Shown: positions 1-8,801 of the stretch, one piece after another
Numbering within the stretch: position 1 is the first letter of the stretch
How the letters are laid out: each line of letters opens with the position of its first letter
Origin: Desulfobacteraceae bacterium
GTDB lineage: Bacteria > Desulfobacterota > Desulfobacteria > Desulfobacterales > Desulfosalsimonadaceae
Direction of reading: 5' to 3'
NCBI GenBank assembly: GCA_021737045.1
Contig: JAIPES010000015.1
Coordinates: 1-41,592, forward strand
Length of the DNA stretch: 41,592 bases
Program-made: the position numbers and the translations under genes
The notes under the pieces: model-generated
Database searches by the model: none
The model's input: only the letters and a program-made list of their open reading frames with translations
What the model was told of the DNA's origin: nothing

Positions 1-998
1 CCCGGGGTCAGGCCCAGGGCCGTCTTGACCCGGTCGCGCAAGTTGGCGTGCAGGTCCGGATTTTCGTGGAAAAACTTCTTGATGTTCTCCCGGCCCTGGC
101 CCAGGCGCTGGCCGTCATGGGAATACCAGGAACCGCTTTTTTCAATGACCCCTGCCTTGACCCCCATATCCAGCAGATCGCCTGCAGCAGAGATACCTTC
201 ACCGTACATGACGTCAAACTCGGCTTCCTTAAACGGCGGGGCCAGCTTGTTTTTGACCACCTTGGCCTTGGTGCGGTTGCCCATCACCTCCTGGCCCTCC
301 TTGATGGAACCGGTCCGGCGCACCTCGATTCGCACCGAAGAATAGAATTTCAGGGCGTTGCCGCCGGTGGTGGTCTCGGGATTGCCGAAAACCACCCCGA
401 TTTTCATCCGAATCTGGTTGATAAAGATCAGGGAGGTGTTGGTTTTGGAAATGGTGCCGGTGAGCTTGCGCAAAGCCTGGGACATGAGCCGGGCCTGCAG
501 GCCCATGTGGGAATCGCCCATTTCCCCCTCGATTTCCGCCCGGGGCACCAAAGCGGCCACCGAATCGATAACCAGGATGTCCACGGCCCCGCTTCGCACC
601 AGCATGTCAGCGATTTCAAGGGCCTGCTCCCCGGTATCCGGCTGGGAAACCAGCAATTCATCGGTATTGACTCCGAGCTTTTTGGCATAGGCAGTGTCCA
701 GAGCGTGCTCGGCGTCCACAAATGCGGCAATGCCGCCCTGCTGCTGGGCCTCGGCCACGGCATGCAGGGCAAGAGTGGTTTTGCCCGAGGCTTCGGGCCC
801 GTAGATCTCGGTGACCCTTCCCCGGGGAATGCCCCCGATGCCCAGGGCCAGGTCCAGGGCAATGGAACCGGTGGGGATTGCCGGTATGTCTATGATGGTA
901 TTGCTGCCCAGCTTCATGATCGATCCCTTGCCGAACTGGCGCTCGATCTGACCGATGGCTGTCTGCACCGCCTTTTCCTTGTCCATGGACTTGCTCAT
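1..998 (-). CDS. recA: RecA recombinase (3' end cut by window edge)
   Basis: RecA is the cytoplasmic ATP-dependent strand-exchange protein of homologous recombination, and it triggers LexA self-cleavage in the SOS response. About 332 residues are visible from the start. The Walker A motif GPEASGKT is at residues 67-74, and the canonical core follows with [35 protein letters not shown] and [17 protein letters not shown]. The family is usually 340-355 residues, so only the short acidic C-terminal tail is missing beyond position 1. The frame stays open to the window edge. The start is the ATG at 996-998, preceded by GGAGG at a good distance. An 18-bp palindrome lies about 77 bp upstream and could be an SOS operator. 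thpR is the next gene upstream on the same strand, with a 123-bp gap, so recA probably has its own promoter. Confidence 0.98.
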   Translation of the reverse strand, partial: MSKSMDKEKAVQTAIGQIERQFGKGSIMKLGSNTIIDIPAIPTGSIALDLALGIGGIPRGRVTEIYGPEASGKTTLALHAVAEAQQQGGIAAFVDAEHALDTAYAKKLGVNTDELLVSQPDTGEQALEIADMLVRSGAVDILVIDSVAALVPRAEIEGEMGDSHMGLQARLMSQALRKLTGTISKTNTSLIFINQIRMKIGVVFGNPETTTGGNALKFYSSVRIEVRRTGSIKEGQEVMGNRTKAKVVKNKLAPPFKEAEFDVMYGEGISAAGDLLDMGVKAGVIEKSGSWYSHDGQRLGQGRENIKKFFHENPDLHANLRDRVKTALGLTP

Positions 999-1074
999 AT
1001 CCGCCTCCTGAAGGATGTGTCATGCTCCTTGCCTGAAAACAAAGATCCCGGCGTTTGTGCCGGTGACAATCATT

Positions 1075-1092
1075 TTTTGCAAGGCTGCAAAA
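1075..1092. promoter_or_regulatory. Palindrome upstream of recA, candidate LexA-type operator
   Basis: The sequence TTTTGCA-AGGC-TGCAAAA is a perfect inverted repeat with 7-bp arms and a 4-bp spacer. It sits in the recA upstream region between the thpR stop and the recA start. recA is usually LexA-controlled, and LexA boxes differ strongly among deltaproteobacterial lineages, so this is a positional inference. A separate small hairpin (CCGGC, 6-nt loop, GCCGG) lies at 1048-1063 and could be a weak thpR terminator or part of the recA leader. Confidence 0.4.
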
Positions 1093-1121
1093 TGGATTTC
1101 GTGTGTTTGTTGAAAAATATA

Positions 1122-1754
1122 TTAAACCATGGGGTCCGCGTCCAGCCCGTGGCCGGAAATCACCCTGTAGACCGGGCCTTTCGGGGTCAGGGTGCTTTCA
1201 AACAATTGCACGGATTGTATTTCAAAAGGGCCGGCACAAAAATCGCCGAATTGTTCAATGGCATCTGCAACACCGGCCGGATCGGGCTTTGCCTTAAACC
1301 GGCCCAGGGTCAAATGCCCGGTAAATTCCCGGTGTTCCCTTTCAAATTCCAGTTCGGCCATTTTCTCTTCCACGGTCTGCTGCAAACATGCCAGCTCTTG
1401 GGTCTGTCCCCCGATTCCGGTCCACATGACCCTGGGCCTGCGAATGCCGGGAAACACCCCAAGCCCCCGGGCGTCTATGCACATTCTGGAAAAACCGGAA
1501 ACCGCATCTGCTGTGGCAGCAGAAACCGCTTTTACAGCCGAAGCCGGCACAGGGCCCAAAAATTTCAGTGTCAGATGAATGTTTTCCGGGGCCGTGTATT
1601 TCATTTTCAGGCCGGATTTTCGGAGCCGCGCCTGCAGATCGGCCAGGGCAGCTGTCACTTCTCCGGGCAGGCTCACGGCGATAAAGGCCCGCACAAAATC
1701 ATCCGTTTGCGCTTGTGTCCGGCCCTTTTGGGTATTTTTTTCACTCATGGGCAT
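1122..1754 (-). CDS. thpR: RNA 2',3'-cyclic phosphodiesterase (LigT/2H family)
   Basis: ThpR/LigT enzymes hydrolyse 2',3'-cyclic phosphates on RNA ends (historically also assayed as 2'-5' RNA ligase). The 210-residue product carries the two H-x-T-L motifs that define the 2H phosphoesterase superfamily: HLTLKFLG from residue 60 and HLTLGRFK from residue 147, both intact. The N-terminal VRAFIAVSLP strand is typical. Translation may start at the ATG at 1754 or at a second ATG six bases further in. The stop of pgpA lies only about 10 bp upstream, so the genes are probably co-transcribed. The substrate in vivo is not evident from context. Confidence 0.93.
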   Translation of the reverse strand: MPMSEKNTQKGRTQAQTDDFVRAFIAVSLPGEVTAALADLQARLRKSGLKMKYTAPENIHLTLKFLGPVPASAVKAVSAATADAVSGFSRMCIDARGLGVFPGIRRPRVMWTGIGGQTQELACLQQTVEEKMAELEFEREHREFTGHLTLGRFKAKPDPAGVADAIEQFGDFCAGPFEIQSVQLFESTLTPKGPVYRVISGHGLDADPMV

Positions 1755-1764
1755 CCAGGGCCTC

Positions 1765-2238
1765 TTACCCGAAGCCGCCTGGCAACACGGCCAGGGCTGC
1801 TGCCAGAATCACCCGGCAGATCAGACCTGCGGCCACGTCATCAATGACCACCCCCAGGCCGCCGTCAAACCGCCGTTCCAGCCACCCCACGGGAAAGGGC
1901 TTTATGATGTCAAAAATCCGAAACAGCACAAACCCGGAAACCGCCAGGGGCCAGGACAGGGGAAGCCCCACAAAAACAACCACCATGCCCGCAATCTCAT
2001 CAATTACAATGGCTCCGGGGTCTTTTTGCCCCATCACGACCTCGGCCCGTCCCGCAGCCCAGACAGCGGCTGCAATCACGGCCAATGCCAGCACCACGGC
2101 ATAGCCGGTGTGCATCTGCGCCATGACCCAGTACAGCAAAAGGCCCGGAAGCGATCCGAACGTGCCCGGGGCAAAAGGGATTTTGCCGATATAGCCGCCC
2201 GTGGCCACGGCCACGGACAATTTGGAGATAAAATTCAT
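1765..2238 (-). CDS. pgpA: Phosphatidylglycerophosphatase A
   Basis: PgpA dephosphorylates phosphatidylglycerol phosphate to phosphatidylglycerol in the inner membrane. The 157-residue protein has the family landmarks: GKIPFAPGTFGSLPG near the N-terminus, the acidic DPGAIVIDEIAGM block, and a C-terminal KPFPVGWLERRF segment followed by an acidic helix (GVVIDDVAAG). Hydrophobic segments between these blocks form the membrane helices. Length is normal for the family. It sits between larC (40 bp upstream) and thpR (10 bp downstream) on the same strand, in what looks like one transcription unit of unrelated housekeeping functions. Confidence 0.95.
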   Translation of the reverse strand: MNFISKLSVAVATGGYIGKIPFAPGTFGSLPGLLLYWVMAQMHTGYAVVLALAVIAAAVWAAGRAEVVMGQKDPGAIVIDEIAGMVVVFVGLPLSWPLAVSGFVLFRIFDIIKPFPVGWLERRFDGGLGVVIDDVAAGLICRVILAAALAVLPGGFG

Positions 2239-2278
2239 TTGTTTCTATAATCTGCAGCCGTATGTGTCAAGGCATTGT

Positions 2279-3457
2279 TCATTGACGCTTTTGGCTCCCG
2301 TCATGGGCAAAACAGGCCAGAGCCGATTCATAGACCGTGCGCAAAGCAACATTGCAGGCCTCTGCCGCACGGCGACAGGATTCATACTCAGGCGCGATGC
2401 GCCAGCCGCCTTCCGGGGTCTTGACCTGCTTGGCCGCAATATCGCCATAGGGGGTTGTGACCACAACAGCCCTGCGGTCCAGAACCCGGCGTGAAACCGG
2501 GTAATAGCGAACCCCGATGGCGCTGGTCTCGCTTAAAATCCGGGACATCAGGTCCTGTTGGCAGGCGCTGTCACACAGCACCTGCAGCAGCACCCCTGGC
2601 CTGCCCTTTTTCATGTAAACCGGTATCATATAAACATCCCGGGCGCCGTCTTCAAACAACCGGTCTGACACATAAGTGTAAATCTCGGGATTCATGTCGT
2701 CAATGCAGGTTTCCACCATGACCATGGCATCCGCCCCGTCATCCGGGCTGCTGCCGGTGATGATGCGCAGGACATTGGCGCGCGCCTCCAGGTCCCGGGA
2801 GCCTGCGCCGTAGCCGGTATTTTCCACCACCATGTCGCAAACCGGACCGAACTCCCGGGCAAGGGTGGTAATAATGGCCGCACCCGTGGGGGTTACCATC
2901 TCAAAGGGGATTGGAGAGCCGTATACCGACACCCCTTTTAACAGGGCTGCGGTTGCCGGCGCCGGCACTGGCAGGGTGCCGTGGCTGCAGGTGACCGTGC
3001 CCGAACCCAGGGGCAGGGGCGAGGCAAAGACCTTTTCAATGCCCAGGTAATCAATGCCCATGGCCGTTCCCACCATGTCCACAATGGCATCCACTCCGCC
3101 CACTTCGTGAAAATGAACCCGGGCCTTTTCGCATTCGTGAATTTTGGCCTCGGCTTCGGCCAGCCGATCAAACATGGCCAGACTCATCCGCCTGACCGGC
3201 TCGGCCAGACGGCTTTGGGCGATCATCTGTGATATGGCTTGGTAATCGCGTTCCGGTCCGTTTTCCACCCCGACACTGACAGATGTGGCCGAAATGCCGC
3301 AGCGCTTCACGCGCCGGGCCGTGAGTTGGAAATCATCCAGCCCCAGCTGGTCTTTGAGATTCCGGGCCAGCCAGTCCATAGGCACGCCCAGCTCCGCCAG
3401 GGCCCCAAGGGTCATATCCCCGCTGATGCCCGAAAAACAGTCAAAATAGGCAATCAT
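2279..3457 (-). CDS. larC: Nickel-pincer cofactor biosynthesis protein LarC
   Basis: LarC inserts nickel into the pyridinium dithio-mononucleotide precursor to make the nickel-pincer nucleotide used by lactate racemase and related LarA-type enzymes. The 392-residue protein begins with the characteristic MIAYFDCFSGISGDM and contains HFHEVGGVDAIVDMVG, CSHGTLPVPAPA, the threonine-glycine segment VTPTGAAI and the later ETCIDDMNPE block. It is one uninterrupted frame; in Lactiplantibacillus the two halves are joined by programmed frameshifting. Its ATG overlaps the stop of the upstream M20 peptidase by four bases (ATGA), which indicates translational coupling. No larA, larB or larE is in the window. 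Confidence 0.93.
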   Translation of the reverse strand: MIAYFDCFSGISGDMTLGALAELGVPMDWLARNLKDQLGLDDFQLTARRVKRCGISATSVSVGVENGPERDYQAISQMIAQSRLAEPVRRMSLAMFDRLAEAEAKIHECEKARVHFHEVGGVDAIVDMVGTAMGIDYLGIEKVFASPLPLGSGTVTCSHGTLPVPAPATAALLKGVSVYGSPIPFEMVTPTGAAIITTLAREFGPVCDMVVENTGYGAGSRDLEARANVLRIITGSSPDDGADAMVMVETCIDDMNPEIYTYVSDRLFEDGARDVYMIPVYMKKGRPGVLLQVLCDSACQQDLMSRILSETSAIGVRYYPVSRRVLDRRAVVVTTPYGDIAAKQVKTPEGGWRIAPEYESCRRAAEACNVALRTVYESALACFAHDGSQKRQ

Positions 3458-4605
3458 GGACGATAATCCCCGTGGGCGTGCAGGGCGATGATCTCGGTGA
3501 GCAGTTCAACGGTGCGGGCCATGTCATCAACGGCAATGTTTTCCCGGACCGTATGGATTTCACGCATGCCCGTGCCGATCACCCCGGTCGTAATGCCCTT
3601 GCCGAAAAAAATATTGGCATCCGCCCCGCCGCCGGTGCGGCGGCAGGCCAGCTCCCGGTCCAGGCGGGCCGCGGCGGTCTTGGCCATGCGCACCACTGCA
3701 TGTTCTTCCGGGATATGCGTGCTTGGAAATTCGTTTGTCAGGTCAACTGTGACCCGGGGCACGTCTTGTCCGTCCTGCTCCCGGGGCCAGGTGCGGGCCT
3801 GGGCATCAAAGGCATCCAGGATTTTGCGGGTCACCGCCTCCAGCTTTGCCGGATCATGACTTCTGACCTCGCCTTTGATCCTGGCGGTCTCTGGAACAAT
3901 ATTGGTGGCCCCTTCGCACTGAAACACCCCGATGTTGGCGGTGGTTTCCTCGTCGATGCGGCCGAGCTCCAGAGAGGCAATGGCCCGACTGGCAAGCACG
4001 ATGGCATTGATCCCTTTTTCAGGTTCAGCCCCGGCATGGGCGGCTTTTCCGTGGACTGCCAGTTCAAAGTGGTTGGCGGTGGGCGCCCGGGTGATAATGG
4101 TTTCAGTGTCCGCCGTGTCCAGGGCATAGCCGTATTTTGCCGAAATCAGGCTAAAATCCAGGTTCTTGGCGCCCTGCAGCCCAATTTCCTCGCATATGGT
4201 AAACACCAGATCCAGGGGACCGTGATCCCTGTTGTTTTCATGCAGGGACAAAACGGTTTCAATGATGATGGCCAGCGCGCTTTTGTCATCTGCGCCCAGC
4301 ACGGTTGTGCCGTCGCTGTAAAACACCCCGTCAACAAACCGGGGTTTGACCCCCCGGCCCGGCTCCACCGTGTCCATGTGGGCATTTAACATCAGGGGAG
4401 GCACATCCCGGCTGCCGGCAATCCGCAAAATCAGGTTGCCGGTATCGCTTCCGGTGTGGCGGCCCGCATCATCGATAAAGACCTCCGGGTTTAAGGGTTC
4501 GAGCATTTTTCGGATTTCACGCGAGACCCGGCCCTCTTCCCGGGAGACGGAATCAATGGATACAAGGGTTTTAAAGGTTTCTGCCAGCCGTTTTTTGTTG
4601 ACCAT
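3454..4605 (-). CDS. M20 family metallopeptidase, PepT-like
   Basis: This 383-residue zinc peptidase belongs to the M20 family (peptidase T/ArgE/CPG2 group) and probably removes N-terminal residues from small peptides in the cytoplasm. Candidate metal and catalytic residues are in place: H76 and D78 in NAHMDTV, D106 in GADDKSA, the catalytic and ligand pair E139-E140 in TICEEIG, D163 in ALDTAD, and H351 in REIHTV. The central dimerisation domain includes GKAAHAGAEPEKGINAI. The start is the ATG at 4603-4605 behind a GGGGTG ribosome site. It heads the larC-pgpA-thpR run and is divergent from tRNA-Sec. The exact substrate cannot be told from sequence. Confidence 0.9.
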   Translation of the reverse strand: MVNKKRLAETFKTLVSIDSVSREEGRVSREIRKMLEPLNPEVFIDDAGRHTGSDTGNLILRIAGSRDVPPLMLNAHMDTVEPGRGVKPRFVDGVFYSDGTTVLGADDKSALAIIIETVLSLHENNRDHGPLDLVFTICEEIGLQGAKNLDFSLISAKYGYALDTADTETIITRAPTANHFELAVHGKAAHAGAEPEKGINAIVLASRAIASLELGRIDEETTANIGVFQCEGATNIVPETARIKGEVRSHDPAKLEAVTRKILDAFDAQARTWPREQDGQDVPRVTVDLTNEFPSTHIPEEHAVVRMAKTAAARLDRELACRRTGGGADANIFFGKGITTGVIGTGMREIHTVRENIAVDDMARTVELLTEIIALHAHGDYRP

Positions 4606-4629
4606 TGCACAATCACCCCAAAGATGTTA

Positions 4630-4657
4630 TTGACAAAAAATACACAATCACTATTGT
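4630..4657 (+). promoter_or_regulatory. Sigma70-like promoter of tRNA-Sec
   Basis: A perfect -35 TTGACA at 4630-4635 is followed after 16 bp by TATTGT at 4652-4657 (four of six matches to TATAAT). The predicted start of transcription falls a few bases before the tRNA 5' end at 4673. Placement and orientation both fit a dedicated selC promoter. Confidence 0.6.
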
Positions 4658-4672
4658 TTTCCTGATCCATGC

Positions 4673-4770
4673 GGAAGTGCGCAGCTCACTGGTGGGGCTC
4701 CCGGACTTCAAATCCGGTGTGGGGCGTTAAAACCGTCCCGGGTGGGTTCGATTCCCATGCACTTCCGCCA
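4673..4770 (+). tRNA. selC: tRNA-Sec (anticodon UCA), CCA encoded
   Basis: The sequence folds as a selenocysteine tRNA. It has an 8-bp acceptor stem (GGAAGTGC with GCACTTCC), an anticodon loop CTTCAAA with anticodon TCA at 4708-4710 flanked by CCGGA/TCCGG, a long extra arm, the T-loop GGTTCGATTCC, discriminator G and an encoded CCA. The total of 98 nt, close to the 95 nt I recall for E. coli selC, reflects the long variable arm. Its presence implies that the organism makes selenoproteins, but no selA, selB or Sec-containing gene lies in this window. selC is also a known integration site in other bacteria; no integrase or att duplication is seen here. Confidence 0.97.
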
Positions 4771-5163
4771 TTTTTATTATTTTCAGCAAGTTAACTTTCC
4801 AAGCCCATCTGATTTTTCCCGGCTTCTTCTCCCAGACCTATATCAGGGTTTGCCAAACTTGGCAAGCATACCCGTGCCCGGCCGGCTGTGGCGTATCCAA
4901 AGCGCACAATTGAAAACATTGCTATGCTCCCTTGAATATCGATATACGGAAAACCCATATCCCCCGAAATACCGGTTCAATTATAAAATCCGTTTTTTTT
5001 GGACAAACAACCACGGCACACCAGGTAACAAAAAAATCTTTTGGCCTTAATTTTTTCGTCATGCATCCGAAAAGAGCCCTTAATGATTTCACAAGGAAAT
5101 AATATCCTGATTTTAACAGAAAAGCGGTTTCACGAAATGCCAAACAAAAAGGAGGCAAACGAG
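4771..5163. other. AT-rich intergenic region, no gene recognised
   Basis: Between tRNA-Sec and the chemoreceptor start there is no credible coding frame. The stretch is AT-rich and presumably holds the mcp promoter, but I could not identify a convincing sigma70, sigma54 or sigma28 site. The only clear signal is the GGAGG at 5151-5155 that defines the mcp start. Confidence 0.6.
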
Positions 5164-7101
5164 ATGAAGGCCAAATCATTGAGGTTCAAATTAATCGCCG
5201 GCGGAATACTGGTGGTGTTAATTCCGTTGCTGGCGGTTGGATATTTTGCCGTTACCCGGGCATCAGAGGCGCTGCAGAGCCTTGGCCGGGAACAGGTCGT
5301 CAATTTATCCAAAGATCTGTCCAGCATGACGGATTTGGTGCTCAAGGAAGAACTCAAGCTGAGCACAGAAATTGGTTCGGATGCAAGATTGCAGGAATCC
5401 GTATCCGCAGTGGTTGAAACAGGGAGGCAAAATGCGGCCACTGAAGTGCAATTATTGGATAAAAGACTTTCCGGCATAATGACGTCCATAGGTCATGATT
5501 ATGAAGCCATCTTTTTGGCCGATCCCAAAGGTGTTATTTATTCAGATGGCAACAAAGGCGCATACCGGGATGTCTCCATTGCTGACAGACCTTATTTCCA
5601 AAAAGCAAAGAACGGAAAAACCCTGGTCGGCAATCCCATAAAATCAAAGGTCACGGGCGATGTCGTGGTGCCGGTGGCCAGCCCGGTCCAGAACCCAAAT
5701 GGCAAATTTGCAGGTATTGTTGCATTAATTGTTAAAATTGATTTTATCGCGGAAAAAATTACTTCTGTCAAAATCGGCGAAACCGGATATCCTTTTTTGG
5801 TGAATCAGAAAGGGCTGATTCTCGTCCATCCGAATGAAACCCTTATCCTGGAGACAGATATAACCCAGCTGCCTGGCATGGAAGACATTGCCCGGGCGGC
5901 AACAAACGGTCAAACAGGGGTGAAAAACTACATTTACAAAGGGGACAAAAAGATCGGGGGTTTTGCGCCCGTGGGCCTCACCGGATGGAGCGTTGTAACC
6001 ACCCAGACAGCTGATGATTTCATGGGAACGGCCAATTCCATTCGCAATTTCATGACAATCATGACCGTTGTTTTCCTGGGCGCCACAATGCTGATTGTCA
6101 TATTTTTCTCCAACGGTATCAGCCGTCGGGTGATGAATATCGTGGACAGTTTAAACAGGGGTTCCGAGCAGGTCGCTTCAGCCTCCGGCCAGGTGGCCTC
6201 CACCAGCCAGTCCCTGGCGGAAGGATCCAGTGAACAGGCCTCAAGCCTTGAAGAAACATCTTCCTCCCTAGAGGAGATGGCGGCACAGACCCGTCAAAAC
6301 TCCCAAAATGCGGATCAGGCGGACAATGCAGTCAAGGAGACTTCCAAGGTTGTTGAAAACGGGGTCTCATCCATGGAGAGAATGAATTCAGCCATCAATG
6401 AGATTAAGGAGTCTTCCAACGAAACCTCAAAAATTATAAAAACCATTGATGATATTGCTTTCCAGACGAATCTGCTGGCACTTAACGCCGCAGTGGAAGC
6501 TGCGCGTGCAGGCGAAGCCGGCAAGGGCTTTGCCGTTGTTGCCGAAGAGGTCAGAAACCTGGCCCAGCGAAGCGCCGAGGCCGCCCAGAACACATCCCAG
6601 CTTATTGAAAAATCTCAGGAAAACGCCAACAATGGCGTCAGCGTTGCCGAGGAAGTCGCCATGCAGCTCAATTCTATCAAGGAAAGCTCGGCCAAGGTCA
6701 ATACCTTGATTTCAGAAATTGCCGCCGCCTCAAAGGAGCAGACCCAGGGCATCGAACAAGTCAATGTTGCGGTTTCCGAAATGGACAAGGTTGTTCAGCA
6801 AAATGCCGCGGATTCCGAGGAATCGGCCAGTGCCGCCGAAGAACTTTCATCTCAGGCCACAGAGATGGAAAAAATGGTTGCCGAACTGGAAGCGGTGGTG
6901 GCAGGCAGCGCTGCCGGGTCAAGCAACCGGTCAGAAGATTCCCGGCAATCCAAGGCCAGGGTTGGCTCCAAAAAACAGTCATCGCATCAGCCGGAAAACA
7001 GGCAGCAGAAACAAACCACCAAAAGGCTTGCCGGAAAATCCAGATCAAACAATGCAGATCAGGTAATCCCGTTAGACGATAATGATTTCAAAGAATTCTG
7101 A
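5164..7101 (+). CDS. Methyl-accepting chemotaxis protein with Cache sensor domain
   Basis: This is a 645-residue transmembrane chemoreceptor. The first membrane helix is at about residues 9-30. A periplasmic double-Cache-type sensor follows (motifs [20 protein letters not shown] and [16 protein letters not shown]), then a second helix at about 296-318. The cytoplasmic part is a long coiled coil with the conserved MCP hairpin tip ([20 protein letters not shown], about residues 430-450). No clear HAMP domain is visible between the second helix and the signalling coiled coil. The tail ends in an acidic-aromatic DDNDFKEF, possibly a tether for adaptation enzymes. The start is the ATG at 5164, with GGAGG eight bases upstream; an earlier in-frame TTG at 5041 has no ribosome site. 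cheW follows 69 bp downstream. The ligand is unknown. Confidence 0.95.
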   Translation: MKAKSLRFKLIAGGILVVLIPLLAVGYFAVTRASEALQSLGREQVVNLSKDLSSMTDLVLKEELKLSTEIGSDARLQESVSAVVETGRQNAATEVQLLDKRLSGIMTSIGHDYEAIFLADPKGVIYSDGNKGAYRDVSIADRPYFQKAKNGKTLVGNPIKSKVTGDVVVPVASPVQNPNGKFAGIVALIVKIDFIAEKITSVKIGETGYPFLVNQKGLILVHPNETLILETDITQLPGMEDIARAATNGQTGVKNYIYKGDKKIGGFAPVGLTGWSVVTTQTADDFMGTANSIRNFMTIMTVVFLGATMLIVIFFSNGISRRVMNIVDSLNRGSEQVASASGQVASTSQSLAEGSSEQASSLEETSSSLEEMAAQTRQNSQNADQADNAVKETSKVVENGVSSMERMNSAINEIKESSNETSKIIKTIDDIAFQTNLLALNAAVEAARAGEAGKGFAVVAEEVRNLAQRSAEAAQNTSQLIEKSQENANNGVSVAEEVAMQLNSIKESSAKVNTLISEIAAASKEQTQGIEQVNVAVSEMDKVVQQNAADSEESASAAEELSSQATEMEKMVAELEAVVAGSAAGSSNRSEDSRQSKARVGSKKQSSHQPENRQQKQTTKRLAGKSRSNNADQVIPLDDNDFKEF

Positions 7102-7128
7102 TACCTGCAAAAACAATAAATGCAAACA

Positions 7129-7153
7129 GGGCGGTCTGACAGGACCGCCCTTT
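7129..7153 (+). terminator. Hairpin between mcp and cheW, possible partial terminator
   Basis: GGGCGGTC and GACCGCCC form a perfect 8-bp stem around a 6-nt loop and are followed by only three T residues. It lies between the mcp stop and the cheW ribosome site. The short T-run suggests an attenuating or mRNA-stabilising hairpin rather than a full stop, so mcp and cheW may be made at different levels. Confidence 0.5.
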
Positions 7154-7170
7154 GATGAACCGGAGGCAAC

Positions 7171-7677
7171 ATGAACAATCAGGCAGCAGAAAACTCCGCG
7201 GAGATGTCCGAACTGTCCGGAAAATACCTGACTTTTCATCTCGGGGATGAAGGCTACGGCCTGGAAATCCTAAAAGTTCAGGAAATCATTGGCATGCTGG
7301 AAATTACAAAGATCCCCCAAACCCCGAATTATGTAAAGGGTGTCATCAACCTGCGGGGCAAAGTCATACCCGTAATTGACCTGCGCCTCAAATTCGGCAT
7401 GCCGGAACAGGAATTGACGCGGAAAACATGTATTATCGTGGTCCAGGTCCAAAAAAATGACACTGCCCTCATTATCGGCATTGTCGTGGACGAAGTCTCC
7501 GAGGTCCTGAATATATCCGGAGGACAAATCGAGGCGGCACCGTCGCTGGGCATGCAGGTAAACACCCATTTCATCCTTGGCATGGCCAAAACGGAATCGG
7601 CTGTCAAGATTCTTCTGGATATCGACAAGGTCTTATCCGCCGAAGAAATGAATGCCCTGAGCCATGCCAGCGGATAA
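7171..7677 (+). CDS. cheW: Chemotaxis adaptor CheW
   Basis: CheW couples chemoreceptors to the CheA kinase in cytoplasmic arrays. The 168-residue protein spans a single CheW domain with the expected landmarks: the start of the fold at KYLTFHLGDEGYGLEILKVQEI, the conserved block NYVKGVINLRGKVIPVIDLR, and the later IGIVVDEVSEVLNI and FILGMAK segments. The ribosome site GGAGG lies just before the ATG. The mcp-cheW pair without cheA suggests that the other che genes are elsewhere and that this receptor carries its own adaptor. It converges with the cyclase gene, whose 3' end is 47 bp away on the other strand. Confidence 0.95.
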   Translation: MNNQAAENSAEMSELSGKYLTFHLGDEGYGLEILKVQEIIGMLEITKIPQTPNYVKGVINLRGKVIPVIDLRLKFGMPEQELTRKTCIIVVQVQKNDTALIIGIVVDEVSEVLNISGGQIEAAPSLGMQVNTHFILGMAKTESAVKILLDIDKVLSAEEMNALSHASG

Positions 7678-7724
7678 ACAGAAATAACAGGCGGGTTGTT
7701 AAAACCACCCCGGATCAACCGGGT

Positions 7725-8801
7725 TCAGGAACGCAGCACATGGTAGCAGACCACGGGATCCAGCTTGTTTTTCACGTGGACCTGCCCCCGGCATTCAAAC
7801 GCGAAATTCTCCGTGTTGGCCAGATAGGTCTGCTCGCCAATGATGATCTCACCGCCGGCGGCCATCTGCTCAAGCCTGGCCGCCACGTTGACACAATCAC
7901 CGATTACAGTGTAATCCATCCGGTTGGCCGATCCGATATTTCCGATAATGGCCGTTCCCGTGTTGATCCCGATGCCGAGTTCAAAATATTCCAATCCGGC
8001 AGCCATTCGACGCCGCCGCATGGCATCGGTGGCCGCCTGGATTTCAATGGCGGTGCGAATGGCATTTGCCGGCGCATTGCCATCTGTGTCCACCAGGCCG
8101 AATACGGCGATCAGCTGATCCCCCACGAACTTGTCAAGCAGGCCGTTGTTTTTAAAAATAATATCCACCATGACGCTGAAATACTCGTTTAGCATTTCCA
8201 CCACCTCTTCTGCGGCCATACGCTCTGCAATGGTGGTAAATGAACGAATATCGGCAAACAGCACAGTGACATTGCGCCGCTCGGTTTCCAGAAAAACCCC
8301 TTCCTTGAGGTTAATGAGCTTTTCCACGAGGTTGTTTCCCACATACCGGCTCAGGCGGTTTCGCAATTGCTCTTCACGCTTGCTGCGCTGATAAGACAGG
8401 GCCAGATCCCTGGCATAGACCATCAACTGGGTGGCCTGCTGCTGATTTTTGCGATTTAATTCTTCAACCTGCTTTTGCAGCAAATGGAAACAACCCGCAA
8501 TGTCGGATAACTCCCGGTCCGCACGCAGTTCTGCCAACTCCGCTTCTCCCCCCTGCCCGGCCCGGCCGGCAGCCTGCATGAGTTCCCGGATCTGGGATGC
8601 CAGCCGGCACAGCAAGATATAACCGGAAACCATGCTTGCCAAGGCCAGAGGCAGCACCCAGAGAAGATCCCCGGCCGGATCAGGGGACAGCCGAAATAAG
8701 AGAAAAAGCAACAGAAGAACGGGGAAGATGGCCATGAGCACAGCCGCCGCCCGGATTCGGCCGACAGCGCTCAGGTAATTTTTCCGATTCCGCCGGTTCA
8801 T
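7725..8801 (-). CDS. Membrane class III adenylate/guanylate cyclase
   Basis: This 358-residue protein has two membrane helices (about residues 18-37 and 45-65), a short HAMP-like or coiled-coil linker (about 70-165), and a C-terminal class III cyclase catalytic domain. Metal-binding aspartates are visible at D184 (VLFADIRSFT) and D228 (LLDKFVGDQLIAVFG), and the transition-state-stabilising region IGDCVNVAARLEQ is intact, so it should be active. cAMP is the more usual product; sequence alone does not settle ATP against GTP. It is the last gene of the mgl block. Its ATG overlaps the stop of the PilZ gene by four bases, so the two are translationally coupled, a hint that cyclase output is linked to c-di-GMP. 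Confidence 0.92.
   Translation of the reverse strand: MNRRNRKNYLSAVGRIRAAAVLMAIFPVLLLLFLLFRLSPDPAGDLLWVLPLALASMVSGYILLCRLASQIRELMQAAGRAGQGGEAELAELRADRELSDIAGCFHLLQKQVEELNRKNQQQATQLMVYARDLALSYQRSKREEQLRNRLSRYVGNNLVEKLINLKEGVFLETERRNVTVLFADIRSFTTIAERMAAEEVVEMLNEYFSVMVDIIFKNNGLLDKFVGDQLIAVFGLVDTDGNAPANAIRTAIEIQAATDAMRRRRMAAGLEYFELGIGINTGTAIIGNIGSANRMDYTVIGDCVNVAARLEQMAAGGEIIIGEQTYLANTENFAFECRGQVHVKNKLDPVVCYHVLRS

Noticed and set aside
48-1847. A 599-codon open frame on the plus strand opposite recA and thpR
   Set aside because: It is antisense to clear RecA and ThpR reading frames, and its protein is low-complexity and matches nothing. High third-position GC creates such long shadow frames.
3472-4389. 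A 305-codon plus-strand frame opposite the M20 peptidase
   Set aside because: It is antisense to a well-conserved peptidase with all metal ligands, with no ribosome site of its own.
4742-5050. A 102-codon plus-strand frame beginning inside tRNA-Sec
   Set aside because: It overlaps the 3' part of the tRNA, has no Shine-Dalgarno sequence and no recognisable protein features.
4673-7677. Genomic island inserted at selC
   Set aside because: selC is a known integration target, but no integrase or duplicated tRNA 3' end is found, and the adjacent mcp-cheW pair looks native.
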